Of a stretch of 64,000 nt of DNA, positions 8,499 to 17,773 are shown in pieces (within the stretch, counting starts at the first letter, position 1; every line of letters starts with the position of its first letter). Location: NCBI GenBank assembly GCA_030549795.1, contig JAUQQO010000021.1:1-64000 (forward strand), read 5' to 3'. The DNA is from Pseudomonadota bacterium. Its GTDB lineage: Bacteria; Pseudomonadota; Alphaproteobacteria; Geminicoccales; Geminicoccaceae. A program made the translations under genes and the position numbers. Below the pieces are notes generated by a model, which worked only from the letters and a program-made list of their open reading frames with translations, ran no database searches and was not told where the DNA came from.

Positions 8499-9773
8499 TC
8501 ACTCGTGCCGAACGAGCCAATCCGGGATGTGCTCGCCGGCCATCTGCGCATCGGGCTCGCGCCGTGCCCGCACGAGCGCGACCGCACTTCCGTCCACCAG
8601 CACTTCTGCGGGCGACGGACGAGAATTGTAGTCCGACGCCATCACCATGCCATAGGCGCCGGCGGTACGGAAGGCTACGAGCGCGCCAGGAGCAAGGCGG
8701 GGCAAGACATAATCGCGGCCGAAGAGGTCCGATGATTCGCAAATCGGCCCGACGACGTCGACCGAAACGAGTTCCTCATCGGCGCGCGGCGCGCGCACGG
8801 GCCAAAGGGCGTGGCGGGCACCATAGAGAGCCGGACGCATAAGCGCGTTCATCCCGGCATCGAGGATGAGAAAGCGCCGCGTGGGCGTCTGTTTGAGCTC
8901 GATCACCGAACACAGGAGCACTCCGGCCTCGGCGACGAGAAAGCGGCCCGGCTCGAGCAGAAGCCTGAGCCCGAGACCGCGGGTGAGCGCCCGCACCCGC
9001 GCCGCATAGCCGGCAAGATCAAAGGGCGCCTCGTCCGCATAGGGTACCCCTAAGCCACCGCCCAGATCGAGGCGGCGCAAGCGGATGCCGCGCGCGTGCA
9101 GTTCCCGCACGAGCGCAACCGCGCGCTCATAAGCGCGCGCGAAGCTGTCGAGATCGAAGATCTGCGAGCCGATGTGCAGGTGCAGGCCCTCGAGCGAGAG
9201 CCCGGGCAGGGAAGCCGCGTGCTCGAAGAGCGCCGGCGCCGATTCGATCGGGATGCCGAACTTGTCGTCTTTACGGCCGGTGGCGATCTTATCGTGAGTA
9301 GAGGCGGCAACGTTCGGGTTGACGCGCAGGGCGATGGGGGCCGTGCGCCCGAGCGCGCGGGCGATGGCGGCGATGCGCTCGAGTTCGCCCGCGCTTTCGA
9401 CGTTGAACTGAAGGATCCCTTCTAGGATTGCGGTGCGGATCTCGCCCTCGGTCTTGCCGACCCCGGCGAAGACGATTTTTTCGGCTGCAACACCGGCGCG
9501 TCGGGCGCGCATCAGTTCCCCGCCCGAGACCACATCGGCGCCCGCGCCCAAAAGCGCGAGGGTGCGGATGACGGCGAGATTGTGGTTGGCCTTGATTGCG
9601 TAGCAGACGAGCGGCGGGTCGGGGGCGAAGGCGTCGATGAGCGCGCGATAGCGCGCGCGCATGGCATTGGCGCTGTAGACATACAAGGGAGTGCCGAAGC
9701 GCTCGGCGAGGGTGCGAAGCGGCACCTCCTCGCAGAAGAGCTCCCGGTCGCGATAGGTGAACGCTTCGAACAC
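8499..9773 (-). CDS. lysA: Diaminopimelate decarboxylase LysA
   Basis: PLP enzyme converting meso-diaminopimelate to L-lysine, the last step of lysine synthesis. The alanine-racemase-type barrel carries the PLP lysine K61 in YAIKANHN, the HIGSQI and LDLGGGLGVPY motifs, LEPGR, and the C-terminal GPICESSD and AYGMVMASDYN signatures. At 424 residues it has normal length. The start is a GTG; the same frame is open about 60 bp further upstream but without a better initiator. The small lipoprotein gene often found before lysA is not present; instead tRNA-Arg lies 155 bp upstream. It is followed by the DUF4175 gene in the same direction. Confidence 0.96.
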   Translation of the reverse strand: MFEAFTYRDRELFCEEVPLRTLAERFGTPLYVYSANAMRARYRALIDAFAPDPPLVCYAIKANHNLAVIRTLALLGAGADVVSGGELMRARRAGVAAEKIVFAGVGKTEGEIRTAILEGILQFNVESAGELERIAAIARALGRTAPIALRVNPNVAASTHDKIATGRKDDKFGIPIESAPALFEHAASLPGLSLEGLHLHIGSQIFDLDSFARAYERAVALVRELHARGIRLRRLDLGGGLGVPYADEAPFDLAGYAARVRALTRGLGLRLLLEPGRFLVAEAGVLLCSVIELKQTPTRRFLILDAGMNALMRPALYGARHALWPVRAPRADEELVSVDVVGPICESSDLFGRDYVLPRLAPGALVAFRTAGAYGMVMASDYNSRPSPAEVLVDGSAVALVRARREPDAQMAGEHIPDWLVRHE

Positions 9774-9869
9774 CGTCTCGCCCGCACCTTTGCCGCCAGC
9801 CGCGCTAGCACGGGCGGCGCAATGCGGGAAGGCGTAGTGGGTGACAAAGCACCCCCTTTAAGCGTACAG

Positions 9870-9912
9870 GCACGGCTGTCGGATGGAAAGCGGCGGCGTC
9901 TTTTAGCCGTGC
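9870..9912. repeat. Inverted repeat between tRNA-Arg and lysA
   Basis: GCACGGCT (9870-9877) and AGCCGTGC (9905-9912) are perfect 8-bp complements separated by 27 nt. It lies downstream of tRNA-Arg and upstream of lysA on the minus strand, so it could be a processing or attenuation stem. There is no clean T-run on its lysA side. Confidence 0.4.
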
Positions 9913-9928
9913 GCGACGCGTTGGTGCG

Positions 9929-10005
9929 TGGTGCGCCCGACAGGACTCGAACCTGTGACCCCGGGATTAGGAATCCCGTGCTCTATCCTGCTGAGCTACG
10001 GGCGC
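9929..10005 (-). tRNA. tRNA-Arg(CCT)
   Basis: Complete cloverleaf on the minus strand. The acceptor GCGCCCG pairs with CGGGCGC, the D-arm is AGCTCAGCAGGATAGAGC, the anticodon stem-loop is CGGGATTCCTAATCCCG with anticodon CCT (reads AGG), and the T-arm contains GGTTCGAGTCC. The 3' CCA is encoded at 9931-9929. Confidence 0.97.
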
Positions 10006-10015
10006 ATCCTCGCGC

Positions 10016-10044
10016 ACTATAGGGGCCCTAGGCGGTGAAGGCCA
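10016..10044 (-). promoter_or_regulatory. Candidate tRNA-Arg promoter
   Basis: TATAGT at 10021-10016 on the minus strand lies 11 bp before the mature tRNA end, the expected -10 spacing. The -35 position holds only a weak TGGCCT at 10044-10039 with a 17-bp spacer. Confidence 0.45.
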
Positions 10045-10049
10045 GAACC

Positions 10050-10805
10050 ATGAGCCCGCGTCGGCGCGTTCTCACCGCGCTCGCAGCCGCGCTTATAAGC
10101 GGTGCGCCAAAGCCCTTCGCGGCCGCGCGCGGCGCGAACGCTTTGAGCGTCGAAGGACCGAGCGGGTTGCAGCTGGACGACGGGCGCACCGCCAAGCTGC
10201 TCGGCTATGTCGTCCCCGGTGATCTCTCCCCAACGCCCACCGAGCGTTCGCGCGTTGCAGCCGTGCGCGCGCGGCTCAGCGAACTGCTCGCGCACAAGAT
10301 CGTGCTCGAGCCCTTGGGCGAGGATCGCCTGGGCCGGCTCGAGGTGCTCGCCCGCACCGAAGACGGGCGCCTTGTGCCGGAGCTCATCCTCGAAGAGGGC
10401 CTCGCTTGGGCGTGGCCGGACGGTGTCGATGCGGCGATCGCCCGGGTGCTGCTCGCCGCGGAAGCGCGGGCGCGGGCGGCGCGGCGCGGCTTGTGGGCGG
10501 ATGCAGAGCTCGGCGAGCAGGATGCGCGCGGCATCGCACCCGAGCCGATCCGCTTCGTGGTGGCGGTCGGTACGGTGGTCCGCAGCGGGCAGAGTGCACG
10601 CTTTCTCTACCTCGATCTCGGGCCCGAGCGCCGCCGGGATCTCGTGGTGCGGGTGCCGGCTGCGGCCCTTCCCGCGTTCCGCCGCATGGGCCTGCGAGCG
10701 GAGCGGCTCCTCGGGCGGCGGCTGCGCGTGCGCGGCTGGCTGTTTCCCGCACCCGGGCCCACAATCGAGATCGACGATCCGCTCTCACTCGAGGTGGTGG
10801 AATGA
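10050..10805 (+). CDS. Exported thermonuclease-like (SNase-fold) protein, probably not catalytic
   Basis: 251 residues starting with an Arg-rich n-region and an Ala/Leu signal peptide. The first half matches the staphylococcal-nuclease fold (GLQLDDGRTAKLLGY, then EDRLGRLEVLARTEDG and LILEEGLAWAWPD). The usual DAPE motif that supplies the catalytic Glu reads VVPGD, so nuclease activity is doubtful. The second half (from about residue 165) is a beta-rich domain ending in GWLFPAPGPTIEIDDP, OB-like in appearance. I chose the ATG at 10050 because AAGG lies 8 nt upstream; an in-frame GTG exists 15 bp earlier. Its stop overlaps the start of the M48 lipoprotein gene, so the two are coupled. Confidence 0.7.
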   Translation: MSPRRRVLTALAAALISGAPKPFAAARGANALSVEGPSGLQLDDGRTAKLLGYVVPGDLSPTPTERSRVAAVRARLSELLAHKIVLEPLGEDRLGRLEVLARTEDGRLVPELILEEGLAWAWPDGVDAAIARVLLAAEARARAARRGLWADAELGEQDARGIAPEPIRFVVAVGTVVRSGQSARFLYLDLGPERRRDLVVRVPAAALPAFRRMGLRAERLLGRRLRVRGWLFPAPGPTIEIDDPLSLEVVE

Positions 10806-12271
10806 TGCGCAACCTCGCCCCCATAGCACTCGCCGCCTGTCTGGTCGCCGCCGGCTGCACGCCCGTGCGCAATCCGGCGACCGGGGAGCTCCAATACACC
10901 ACCATGACCCCGCAGGACGAGCTCAGGATCGGGCGCGAGCAGCACCCGCGCGTGCTCGCCGAATTCGGCGGGGAAGCGAAGGAACCCCGCGCCCGCGCCT
11001 ATGTGCAAGAGATCGGCGAGAAAGTGAAAGCCGTCTCGGAACTCGCCGATCAACGCTTCACTTTCACGCTTTTAGATAGCGATCTCGTCAACGCCTTCGC
11101 GCTTCCAGGTGGTTACGTCTACGTCACCCGCGGTCTTCTCGCGCTCGCCGATGACGAAGCGGAGCTCGCCGGCGTTCTCGGTCACGAGATCGGCCATATC
11201 ACCGCCCGCCATACCGCGCAGCGCTACGATCGCGCCATGCTCGGGCAATTGGGCGCGCTCGCGGCGACCATCGCCGGTGGGCTCCTCGCCGGCGAAGCGG
11301 GGGCGCAGCTCGGTCAGGCCCTGGGCGGTACGCTCGCCGTTGCCTATGTGCAGGGCTTCTCGCGCGAGCAGGAGTTCGAAGCGGATCGGCTGGGGGTGCG
11401 CTATCTCGCCCGCGCCGGCTACGATCCCTCGGCGATGGCGAGTTTCCTCGATGCGCTCGAAGCCGAGAGCCGGCTTAAAGCGCGCATCGAAGGACAAAGG
11501 GACGAAATTCCGGATTGGCTGCGCAGCCATCCGCGCACCAAAGAGCGCATCCGCGAAGCGGCTGCGGCGGCGGCGCTCAAAGAGCCCGGCGTGCGCAACC
11601 GCGACCGTTTCTTAGCGGCGATCGACGGCCTCACCTTCGGCGACAGCCCTTCTCAAGGTTTCGTGCGCGGTACCCGCTTCATCCACCCCGAACTCGACTT
11701 TCGCTTCGAGGCGCCTCCCGGTTTTACGTTGATCAACCGTCCGAACGCGGTGGTCGGCCGCGCTTCCGGGGGGCGCTTCCTGCAATTCGACGTCGGCGAG
11801 GCGCAGCGCACGAGCGATCCGGTTTTCTACCTGCAAAACGAATGGATCGCGCGCCAGCGCCTCGAGCGGCTCAGGCGGATCACGACCGAAGACGGGCGAG
11901 AGGGGGCAGTCGGGATCGGGCGGGTCAATTTCCGCAACCAGCCGGCAGCGGCGCTCTTCGCTGTCGTTGCAAGCGGCCGTCCGCGGCAGTTCTACCGCTT
12001 CGTGCTGGTGCGCACAGGCGGCCTTTCGTCTGCCGATCTCATCGCATACGAGGCGACCGTGCGCAGCCTAAGACGGCTCGATGCGAGCGATCGGGCCGAG
12101 GCACGGCCCTATCGCATCCGCATCCACACGGTACAGCCGGGAGAAACGGAAGCGAGCCTCGTTGCGCGGATGGCGATCCCCAACGCTGCCGAGTGGTTCG
12201 CGGTGCTCAACGACACCGCCCGGCGCCCGATCCGGCCGGGCGAGAAGGTCAAGCTCGTGGTGCAGGAATGA
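10802..12271 (+). CDS. M48 family metalloprotease lipoprotein with C-terminal LysM-like segment
   Basis: Zinc peptidase related to BepA/LoiP-type outer-membrane quality-control proteases. The N-terminus is a lipoprotein signal with lipobox VAAGC (Cys19). The catalytic HEIGH is at residues 128-132, with the third zinc ligand in QEFEADRLG downstream. The C-terminal 55 residues (HTVQPGET through IRPGEKVKLVV) look like a LysM or related peptidoglycan-binding tail. The 489-residue length fits the family. The start ATG overlaps the preceding stop (ATGA). A second protein of this superfamily, with a destroyed active site, lies at 46.8-48.7 kb. Confidence 0.92.
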   Translation: MMRNLAPIALAACLVAAGCTPVRNPATGELQYTTMTPQDELRIGREQHPRVLAEFGGEAKEPRARAYVQEIGEKVKAVSELADQRFTFTLLDSDLVNAFALPGGYVYVTRGLLALADDEAELAGVLGHEIGHITARHTAQRYDRAMLGQLGALAATIAGGLLAGEAGAQLGQALGGTLAVAYVQGFSREQEFEADRLGVRYLARAGYDPSAMASFLDALEAESRLKARIEGQRDEIPDWLRSHPRTKERIREAAAAAALKEPGVRNRDRFLAAIDGLTFGDSPSQGFVRGTRFIHPELDFRFEAPPGFTLINRPNAVVGRASGGRFLQFDVGEAQRTSDPVFYLQNEWIARQRLERLRRITTEDGREGAVGIGRVNFRNQPAAALFAVVASGRPRQFYRFVLVRTGGLSSADLIAYEATVRSLRRLDASDRAEARPYRIRIHTVQPGETEASLVARMAIPNAAEWFAVLNDTARRPIRPGEKVKLVVQE

Positions 12272-12344
12272 GCTTGAGGGCGCAGCAGTATAGGCTTAGG
12301 CTCGCAATCGGCAAACAAACGAGTCTTCGGAAAGCGAGGAGCAC

Positions 12345-13376
12345 ATGGCGCGGCTCGATGTCTTGAGCGGAGCATTCGATAATTCTCAAGAGCCGCTGCG
12401 AGGTCTAAAACGCTCCGAGATCACTTCAGTCACCCCGAACACGGTGGTCACGACTCGGGGCTCGTCGATCTACACTATCAGCGGCAGTGGTTTCGTGCAG
12501 GCCCCCGAGGGGGACTTCGTGGCCGGCACGGTGGCCGCCGTCTCCGAACGCCGCGGCGGGGTGTTGCTCTACAGCTTGACCGAACTGGATGTGCCGGCGG
12601 CCGACTTCCAGTACTTCGTGGAGCGCAATCGGGTTCGGGATTTCCTCGACGCGCTCTATGGCGGCGACGACGTGCTCAATGGCGGTGCCGGCAACGACCG
12701 GCTCTATGGCTTTGCCGGAAACGACGAGCTCAACGGCAATGCCGGCAACGATACGCTTGTGGGCGGCGACGGCAACGACCGGCTGGACGGTGGGACCGGG
12801 ATCGATCGTCTGATCGCCGGGGCGGGCGACGACACCTATTTTGTGGACGATCCGCGCGATCGCGTGATCGAGGCGGTTGGCGGCGGCACCGACACGGTGG
12901 AGGCGAGCACGAGCTTCACCATTCCCAAAAACGTGGAGATCCTGCGGCTTACGGGCACGGCGGCGCTCGTTGCCACGGGGTCGAACGCTGCCGAGCGGCT
13001 CGAAGGCAACGCGGGTGCCAACACCCTCGACGGCCGCGGCGGCAACGACGTGCTCGTGGGCGGGGCGGGCTCTGATACGCTCGTGGGCGGGCGCGGCGCC
13101 GATCGCTTCGTGATCGATACGCTCTCGGGCGGGATCGACACCATCCGCGACTTCCGCGTGCGCGAGGGCGACGTGCTCGATCTCTCCGAGCTCATCACCA
13201 CCTTCGACGGGATCCCCGCCAACCACCTCCGGATTACGGGCTCAGGCGGTGTCTTTCTGGTCGAGATCGACGTCGACGGCGGCGGGAACAGTTTCGTCCC
13301 GGCGGTCACGGTGCGCGGCGACTTCGGGCTCGACGTCAACAGCCTCGTCGCCACCGGGGTGATCGTCTTGAGCTGA
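12345..13376 (+). CDS. RTX-type calcium-binding repeat protein
   Basis: 343 residues with two blocks of the nonapeptide GGxGxDxLx: about residues 106-165 (including NGGAGNDRLYG and GGDGNDRLDGG) and 219-253. Such blocks form calcium-filled parallel beta-rolls in proteins exported by type I secretion. There is no N-terminal signal peptide. The last 60 residues are hydrophobic and acidic (ending GVIVLS), as in C-terminal secretion signals. The first 100 residues show no enzymatic domain that I recognise. GAGGAG lies just before the ATG. No type I exporter genes are nearby. Its 3' end faces potI with only 22 bp between them. Confidence 0.85.
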   Translation: MARLDVLSGAFDNSQEPLRGLKRSEITSVTPNTVVTTRGSSIYTISGSGFVQAPEGDFVAGTVAAVSERRGGVLLYSLTELDVPAADFQYFVERNRVRDFLDALYGGDDVLNGGAGNDRLYGFAGNDELNGNAGNDTLVGGDGNDRLDGGTGIDRLIAGAGDDTYFVDDPRDRVIEAVGGGTDTVEASTSFTIPKNVEILRLTGTAALVATGSNAAERLEGNAGANTLDGRGGNDVLVGGAGSDTLVGGRGADRFVIDTLSGGIDTIRDFRVREGDVLDLSELITTFDGIPANHLRITGSGGVFLVEIDVDGGGNSFVPAVTVRGDFGLDVNSLVATGVIVLS

Positions 13377-13398
13377 GCGGACAGCGCGCGCTTGATCT

Positions 13399-14199
13399 TT
13401 ACCGGTGTCCCGCCTCGCGGGCGAGGCGGCGCTTTTGGATCACGCTCAAGGTCAACACCGCAATCGTAACGAGGCCGATCAAAAGCGTGCACACGGCGTT
13501 GATCTCGGGTGTCACCCCAAGGCGCGCTTGGCTGTAGATGCGCATCGGGAGGGTGGTGGCCCCGGGTCCGGTTGTGAAGCTCGCGATCACGAGATCGTCC
13601 AACGAGAGCGCAAACGCCAACAGCCAGCCCCCGGCGAGCGACGGTGCGATCAGCGGCAAGGTGACGAGGCGAAAGGTGCGCAAGGGCGGCGCACCCAAAT
13701 CCATCGCCGCCTCTTCGAGCGAGCGATCGAAGGTCAAAAGACGCGCCTGCACCACGACCGCCACATAGCAGGTGGCGAAGGTGGTGTGCGCGATCGTCAC
13801 CGTCCAAAAACCGCGCGACACATCGAGGCTCACGAACAACAGCAGAAGCGAAAGTCCGGTGATCACCTCGGGCATCACAAGGGGCGCCATGACCATGCCC
13901 GTAAAGAGCGACTTGCCGGGAAAGCGCTGGATGCGGACGAGCGCGATCGCAGCCATTGTGCCGAGCACGAGCGCGAGAGTGGCGGTCACAAGGGCGATGC
14001 GCAGGCTCACCCAAGCAGCGTCCAAAAGCTGCTGGTTGGCGAACACCGCCGCATACCAGCGCAAGGAGAAGCCGCCCCACACCGTGACCAACTTGGACGC
14101 GTTGAAGGAGAACACCACCAAAATCACGATGGGCAGATAAAGAAACGCGAAGCCGATTGTGAGCGCAGAGAGATCGAAAAGACCGGGTCCGCGGCGCAT
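13399..14199 (-). CDS. potI: Polyamine ABC transporter permease PotI/PotC
   Basis: Second inner-membrane permease of the putrescine/spermidine importer. 266 residues with six predicted helices and the EAA loop typical of ABC permeases (LEEAAMDLGAPPLRTFRLVTLPL), which contacts the ATPase. The ATG at 14199 is 6 bp behind the end of potH. An alternative longer start would run into potH sequence and lacks family similarity. It is the last gene of the potF-G-H-I operon. Confidence 0.93.
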   Translation of the reverse strand: MRRGPGLFDLSALTIGFAFLYLPIVILVVFSFNASKLVTVWGGFSLRWYAAVFANQQLLDAAWVSLRIALVTATLALVLGTMAAIALVRIQRFPGKSLFTGMVMAPLVMPEVITGLSLLLLFVSLDVSRGFWTVTIAHTTFATCYVAVVVQARLLTFDRSLEEAAMDLGAPPLRTFRLVTLPLIAPSLAGGWLLAFALSLDDLVIASFTTGPGATTLPMRIYSQARLGVTPEINAVCTLLIGLVTIAVLTLSVIQKRRLAREAGHR

Positions 14200-14204
14200 G
14201 GGGC

Positions 14205-15107
14205 TCAGGGCAGGCGCAAAAACGTTTGGAACCTCTGGAAGAGGACGATCGGCACCACGAGCAACAGCAGCATGCAAATCGCCACTGCCGATGCGAGCGG
14301 CCAGTCGCGGTTGACGAAGAACTCGAGCCACAGCGTGCGGCCGATCATCAGGGTGTCAGCGCCGCCCAGAAGATCGGGGATGACGAACTCGCCCACCGCG
14401 GGGATGAAGACCAGAAAACAGCCGGCGAGAATGCCGGGGCGCGCCAAGGGCACGGTGATCCGCCAAAAGGCCTTGAGCGGACGACAGCCGAGGTCGACCG
14501 CGGCCTCGAGCAGCGCCGGGTCGTGGCGCTCGAGGTTGGCGAAAATGGGCAAAATCATAAACGGCAGATAAGAATAGACGATGCCGATGACGACCGCCGC
14601 TTCGGTATCAAGAATCCGCAACGGCCGATCGATGACACCGAGTGCGAGCAGCAGACCGTTGAGGATGCCGTCGTCTTTGAGAATCCCCATCCAGGCGTAG
14701 ACGCGAATAAGAAAGGAGGTCCAAAAGGGCAGCATGATCGCGAGCAGCAAAAACGGCCGCACGCGCGGCGGACAGCGCGCCATGCCGAGCGCGATCGGAA
14801 AGCCGATGAGAAGGGCAATAAGCGTACCGGTGGCAGCGATGCGCAGCGAGCTCGCGAAGGCTGCGAGATAGAGGCCGTCGGCGAAGAGCGCGAGATAGTT
14901 CTGGATCCGCAAGCGGACGACGAGGTACAGCTCGCCGGCCTCTTCGAGCCATTCGAGGACGGGGACGAACGGCGGTTGACCCAGGGTCGGCTCGCTGAAG
15001 GAGAGGACGAGCACGATCAAGAAGGGGAAGAGGAAGAAGGCGGCCAGCCAAGCGAAGGGGAGGGCGACCAAAAGGACGCGGCCGGCACCCACGCGCGGCT
15101 CGTTCAT
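14205..15107 (-). CDS. potH: Polyamine ABC transporter permease PotH/PotB
   Basis: First inner-membrane permease of the polyamine importer, 300 residues. It begins with a hydrophobic helix around residues 8-32, has six helices in all, and carries the EAA loop (LLEAAVDLGCRPLKAFWRITVPL). The ATG overlaps the stop of the ATPase gene (ATGA), indicating coupled translation. The wide periplasmic loop after helix 1 is normal for PotB/PotH proteins. Confidence 0.93.
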   Translation of the reverse strand: MNEPRVGAGRVLLVALPFAWLAAFFLFPFLIVLVLSFSEPTLGQPPFVPVLEWLEEAGELYLVVRLRIQNYLALFADGLYLAAFASSLRIAATGTLIALLIGFPIALGMARCPPRVRPFLLLAIMLPFWTSFLIRVYAWMGILKDDGILNGLLLALGVIDRPLRILDTEAAVVIGIVYSYLPFMILPIFANLERHDPALLEAAVDLGCRPLKAFWRITVPLARPGILAGCFLVFIPAVGEFVIPDLLGGADTLMIGRTLWLEFFVNRDWPLASAVAICMLLLLVVPIVLFQRFQTFLRLP

Positions 15108-16258
15108 TCGCGCAGCACCACGCTCGCATCCGGGCCCCAAGAGAGCCAGACCCGGTCGTCCCAAGTGATCGGACGCTCGATCAGGCGCAGCTTGTTGGCT
15201 TCTGTCGCGCGCAAGAACTGCCCATCCTCGAGCCGCACGTGATAGACGGAGACGTCGCCCAAATATTCGATATCGTAGACTTCCCCGGATACCGCATTAT
15301 AGCCGGTCTCGGCCGGCGGTTCTTTGGAGATGGTCATCTTCTCCGGGCGAACGGCGACCCACAGAGGCTCGCCGGGAAGCGCCGGCACCGGCCGGTCGGT
15401 GACGATCTCGCAACCCAACCGCGGTGCGCGAAGCCACATCATCGTCCCCTCGACGCGCGAGAAACGCGCTTCGATGATGTTCACTTCGCCTACGAACTCG
15501 GCGACGAAGCGCGAGGCGGGATATTCGTAGATCTCGCTCGGTGTTCCCACTTGCGCGATCTGCCCGTCGCGCATGATCGCCATACGCGAGCCCACGGTCA
15601 TCGCCTCTTCTTGGTCGTGGGTGACGATGACGAAGGTGAGCCCGAGCCGGTCTTGGATGTTGACGAGCTCGAGCTGGGTCTGATCGCGCAGGCGCTTGTC
15701 GAGGGCAGCCAAGGGCTCATCGAGCAAGAGCACTTTGGGCTGTTTGACAAGCGCGCGGGCGAGCGCCACCCGCTGCTTTTGGCCGCCCGAGAGCTGGTCG
15801 GGCTTTCGGTCCTCGAGCCCTTCCAGGCGCACAAGGCGGATGACTTCGGCGACCCGCTCGGCGATCTCGGCGCGCGACAGCCGCTCCTGTTCGAGGCCGA
15901 AGGCGATGTTCTTGCGCACCGAAAGGTGCGGGAAGAGGGCATAGGACTGGAACATCATGTTGACCGGCCGCCGCCAGGGCGGGACCTCGGTCATGTCCTG
16001 CCCGTCGATGATCACCCGCCCCGCGGTGGGCCGCTCGAGCCCCGCGATGATGCGCAAAAGCGTGCTCTTGCCGCATCCCGAGGGGCCCAAAAGAGCGAAG
16101 AATTCGCCTTTGTAGATATCGAGGGTGACGTTGTCGACGGCATAAGTTGCTCCGAAGGTCTTCGTCACCCCTTGGATCCGGACGAAAGGGACGGCGTCCG
16201 GATCCTGCCAGGGCTCGAGCCGCGGGCCGCGCTCGCGGACCGGAGGAGCAGTGGCCAC
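15104..16258 (-). CDS. potG: Polyamine ABC transporter ATP-binding protein PotG/PotA
   Basis: ATPase of the importer. Walker [11 protein letters not shown]-loop at [12 protein letters not shown] signature LSGGQKQRV, Walker [11 protein letters not shown] and switch HD in VTHDQEEA are all present. The C-terminal 120 residues form the TOBE regulatory domain (VRPEKMTI). Length 384 matches PotG. The GTG start lies 3 nt after the potF stop. Exact substrate preference (putrescine or spermidine) cannot be told from the ATPase; the binding protein is PotF-like. Confidence 0.94.
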   Translation of the reverse strand: MATAPPVRERGPRLEPWQDPDAVPFVRIQGVTKTFGATYAVDNVTLDIYKGEFFALLGPSGCGKSTLLRIIAGLERPTAGRVIIDGQDMTEVPPWRRPVNMMFQSYALFPHLSVRKNIAFGLEQERLSRAEIAERVAEVIRLVRLEGLEDRKPDQLSGGQKQRVALARALVKQPKVLLLDEPLAALDKRLRDQTQLELVNIQDRLGLTFVIVTHDQEEAMTVGSRMAIMRDGQIAQVGTPSEIYEYPASRFVAEFVGEVNIIEARFSRVEGTMMWLRAPRLGCEIVTDRPVPALPGEPLWVAVRPEKMTISKEPPAETGYNAVSGEVYDIEYLGDVSVYHVRLEDGQFLRATEANKLRLIERPITWDDRVWLSWGPDASVVLRE

Positions 16259-16261
16259 GCC

Positions 16262-17356
16262 TTAGCGACCCTTGAGCACGTCGGTCCAAAGCCGCGTGAG
16301 CGCGCGCTGCGTGCGCTGATCGTGCGGCGTGATGACGAACAACTTGGCCTTGATCTCGTCGGTCGGGAACAGGTTCGGATCGGCCTTCACTTCGGGATCG
16401 ACGAGCTTCATGCCCTCGCGATTGCCGTTGGGATAGGTGACGAAGTTGGATGCCTTGGCGATGACCTCGGGCTCCATGATGAAGTTCATGAAGGTGTGGG
16501 CGTTGTCAGGGTTCGGCGCGTCTTTGGGCATTGCCATCATGTCGAACCACATGAGCGCGCCCTCTTTCGGAATGACGTAGCGGATCTCTTGCTTGCGCTT
16601 GGCTTCTTGGGCCCGCTGGCGGGCGATGCCGGCGTCACCGGAATACATCATGGCGATGCAGATGTCGCCTCCCGCCATCGCGTTGATCGTCTCTGAGCTG
16701 TGGAACTTGCGGATGTGCGGGCGGACCTTTTTGAGAGCCGCTGCTGCTTTTTCGAGCACTTTGGGATCTTTGGCGTCGGGATCCTCACCGAGCCAGCGCA
16801 ACACGGTGGCGAACACGTCGTCTGGGGCGTCGAGCATGTAGATCCCGCAATTCTTGAGCTTGCTCGTATATTTGGGATCGAAAAGATAATCCCAAGAGTC
16901 GATCTGATCGGTGCCCAACGCCTTCTTCACCTTGTCCACGTTATAGGCGATCCCCGAGGTTCCCCACATGTAGACGAAGGCGTGACGGTTGTCGGGGTCG
17001 AACTTGGCGACGCGGGCGTGGAGATCCTCATCGAGATACTTCCAGTTCGGAAGCTTGCTCTTGTCGAGCGGCCGGAACACGCCCGCTTGGATCTGCCGGG
17101 CGAGAAAGGTCGCGGTCGGCACGACGATGTCGTAGCCAGTCTTTCCGGCCAAAAGCTTGGTCTCGAGAATCTCGTTGTTGTCGTAAGTATCGTAGACGAC
17201 CTTGATGCCGGTCCGTTTGGTGAATTCCTCGAGCAGTGCGGGGTCGATATAATCCGACCAGTTGTAGATCCGCACCTCACCCGCTGCGCGCGCGGGCGAA
17301 AGGTCGGCAAGCACGAGGCTCGCAAGAGCCGCGACGACAGCCAGGGCCGTGCGCAT
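16262..17356 (-). CDS. potF: Polyamine-binding periplasmic protein PotF
   Basis: Periplasmic receptor delivering putrescine/spermidine to PotGHI. A cleavable signal peptide (residues 1-24, ending SPARA) is followed by the family hallmark VRIYNWSDYIDP and conserved ligand residues in YDTYDNNE, WGTSGIAYN, YSGDAG and the F-D motif of LMWFDMMAMP. Its 364 residues are normal. The ribosome site AAGGAG lies 8 nt before the ATG. It is the first gene of the operon; the 417 bp upstream hold no gene. Confidence 0.95.
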   Translation of the reverse strand: MRTALAVVAALASLVLADLSPARAAGEVRIYNWSDYIDPALLEEFTKRTGIKVVYDTYDNNEILETKLLAGKTGYDIVVPTATFLARQIQAGVFRPLDKSKLPNWKYLDEDLHARVAKFDPDNRHAFVYMWGTSGIAYNVDKVKKALGTDQIDSWDYLFDPKYTSKLKNCGIYMLDAPDDVFATVLRWLGEDPDAKDPKVLEKAAAALKKVRPHIRKFHSSETINAMAGGDICIAMMYSGDAGIARQRAQEAKRKQEIRYVIPKEGALMWFDMMAMPKDAPNPDNAHTFMNFIMEPEVIAKASNFVTYPNGNREGMKLVDPEVKADPNLFPTDEIKAKLFVITPHDQRTQRALTRLWTDVLKGR

Positions 17357-17773
17357 CGGGCCGTCTCCTTAACTTGGGGTGGGGCAGCAGCCAGGCCGCG
17401 CGTTCGCTGCCGGGCGCAAGCGAGCGATGGACCAGAGCCGCCCCCGCGTCAATTGCGATCGCTGACGCTTCGCGGCGGCTGCGCGCAAGAGCTCGCGATG
17501 CCCGCCGCAGTGACCGCGCGAGCCACGCACTATCCAGTACGCCCGCCGGCTGCCCAGCGATCGGCACCGAAGGCGAGGCTGATCGGCAGGCGCCTTCGCA
17601 GCCGCCGCGCAGCACGGGCCGCACGCCCGATCTGCCCTCGCTGTGGGTGGCAAACACGGCACAGCCGCGCGCGGTGATGCCGCGAGCAGGCCCAGCGTGG
17701 TCCCTGTGGCACCGCCCAGGGCGGGCAGGACAAGGGCCGTGCTCAGCCCCGGTGCGGACCGCAGCGGCGGGCG
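17357..17773. other. Gene-free region upstream of potF
   Basis: 417 bp between potF and the CBS-domain gene, both on the minus strand. No protein frame here resembles a gene. It holds one clear hairpin, CGAAGGCG (17568-17575) with CGCCTTCG (17591-17598), lacking a T-run, which could end the CBS transcript or act in potF regulation. No recognisable polyamine-responsive element was seen. Confidence 0.5.
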
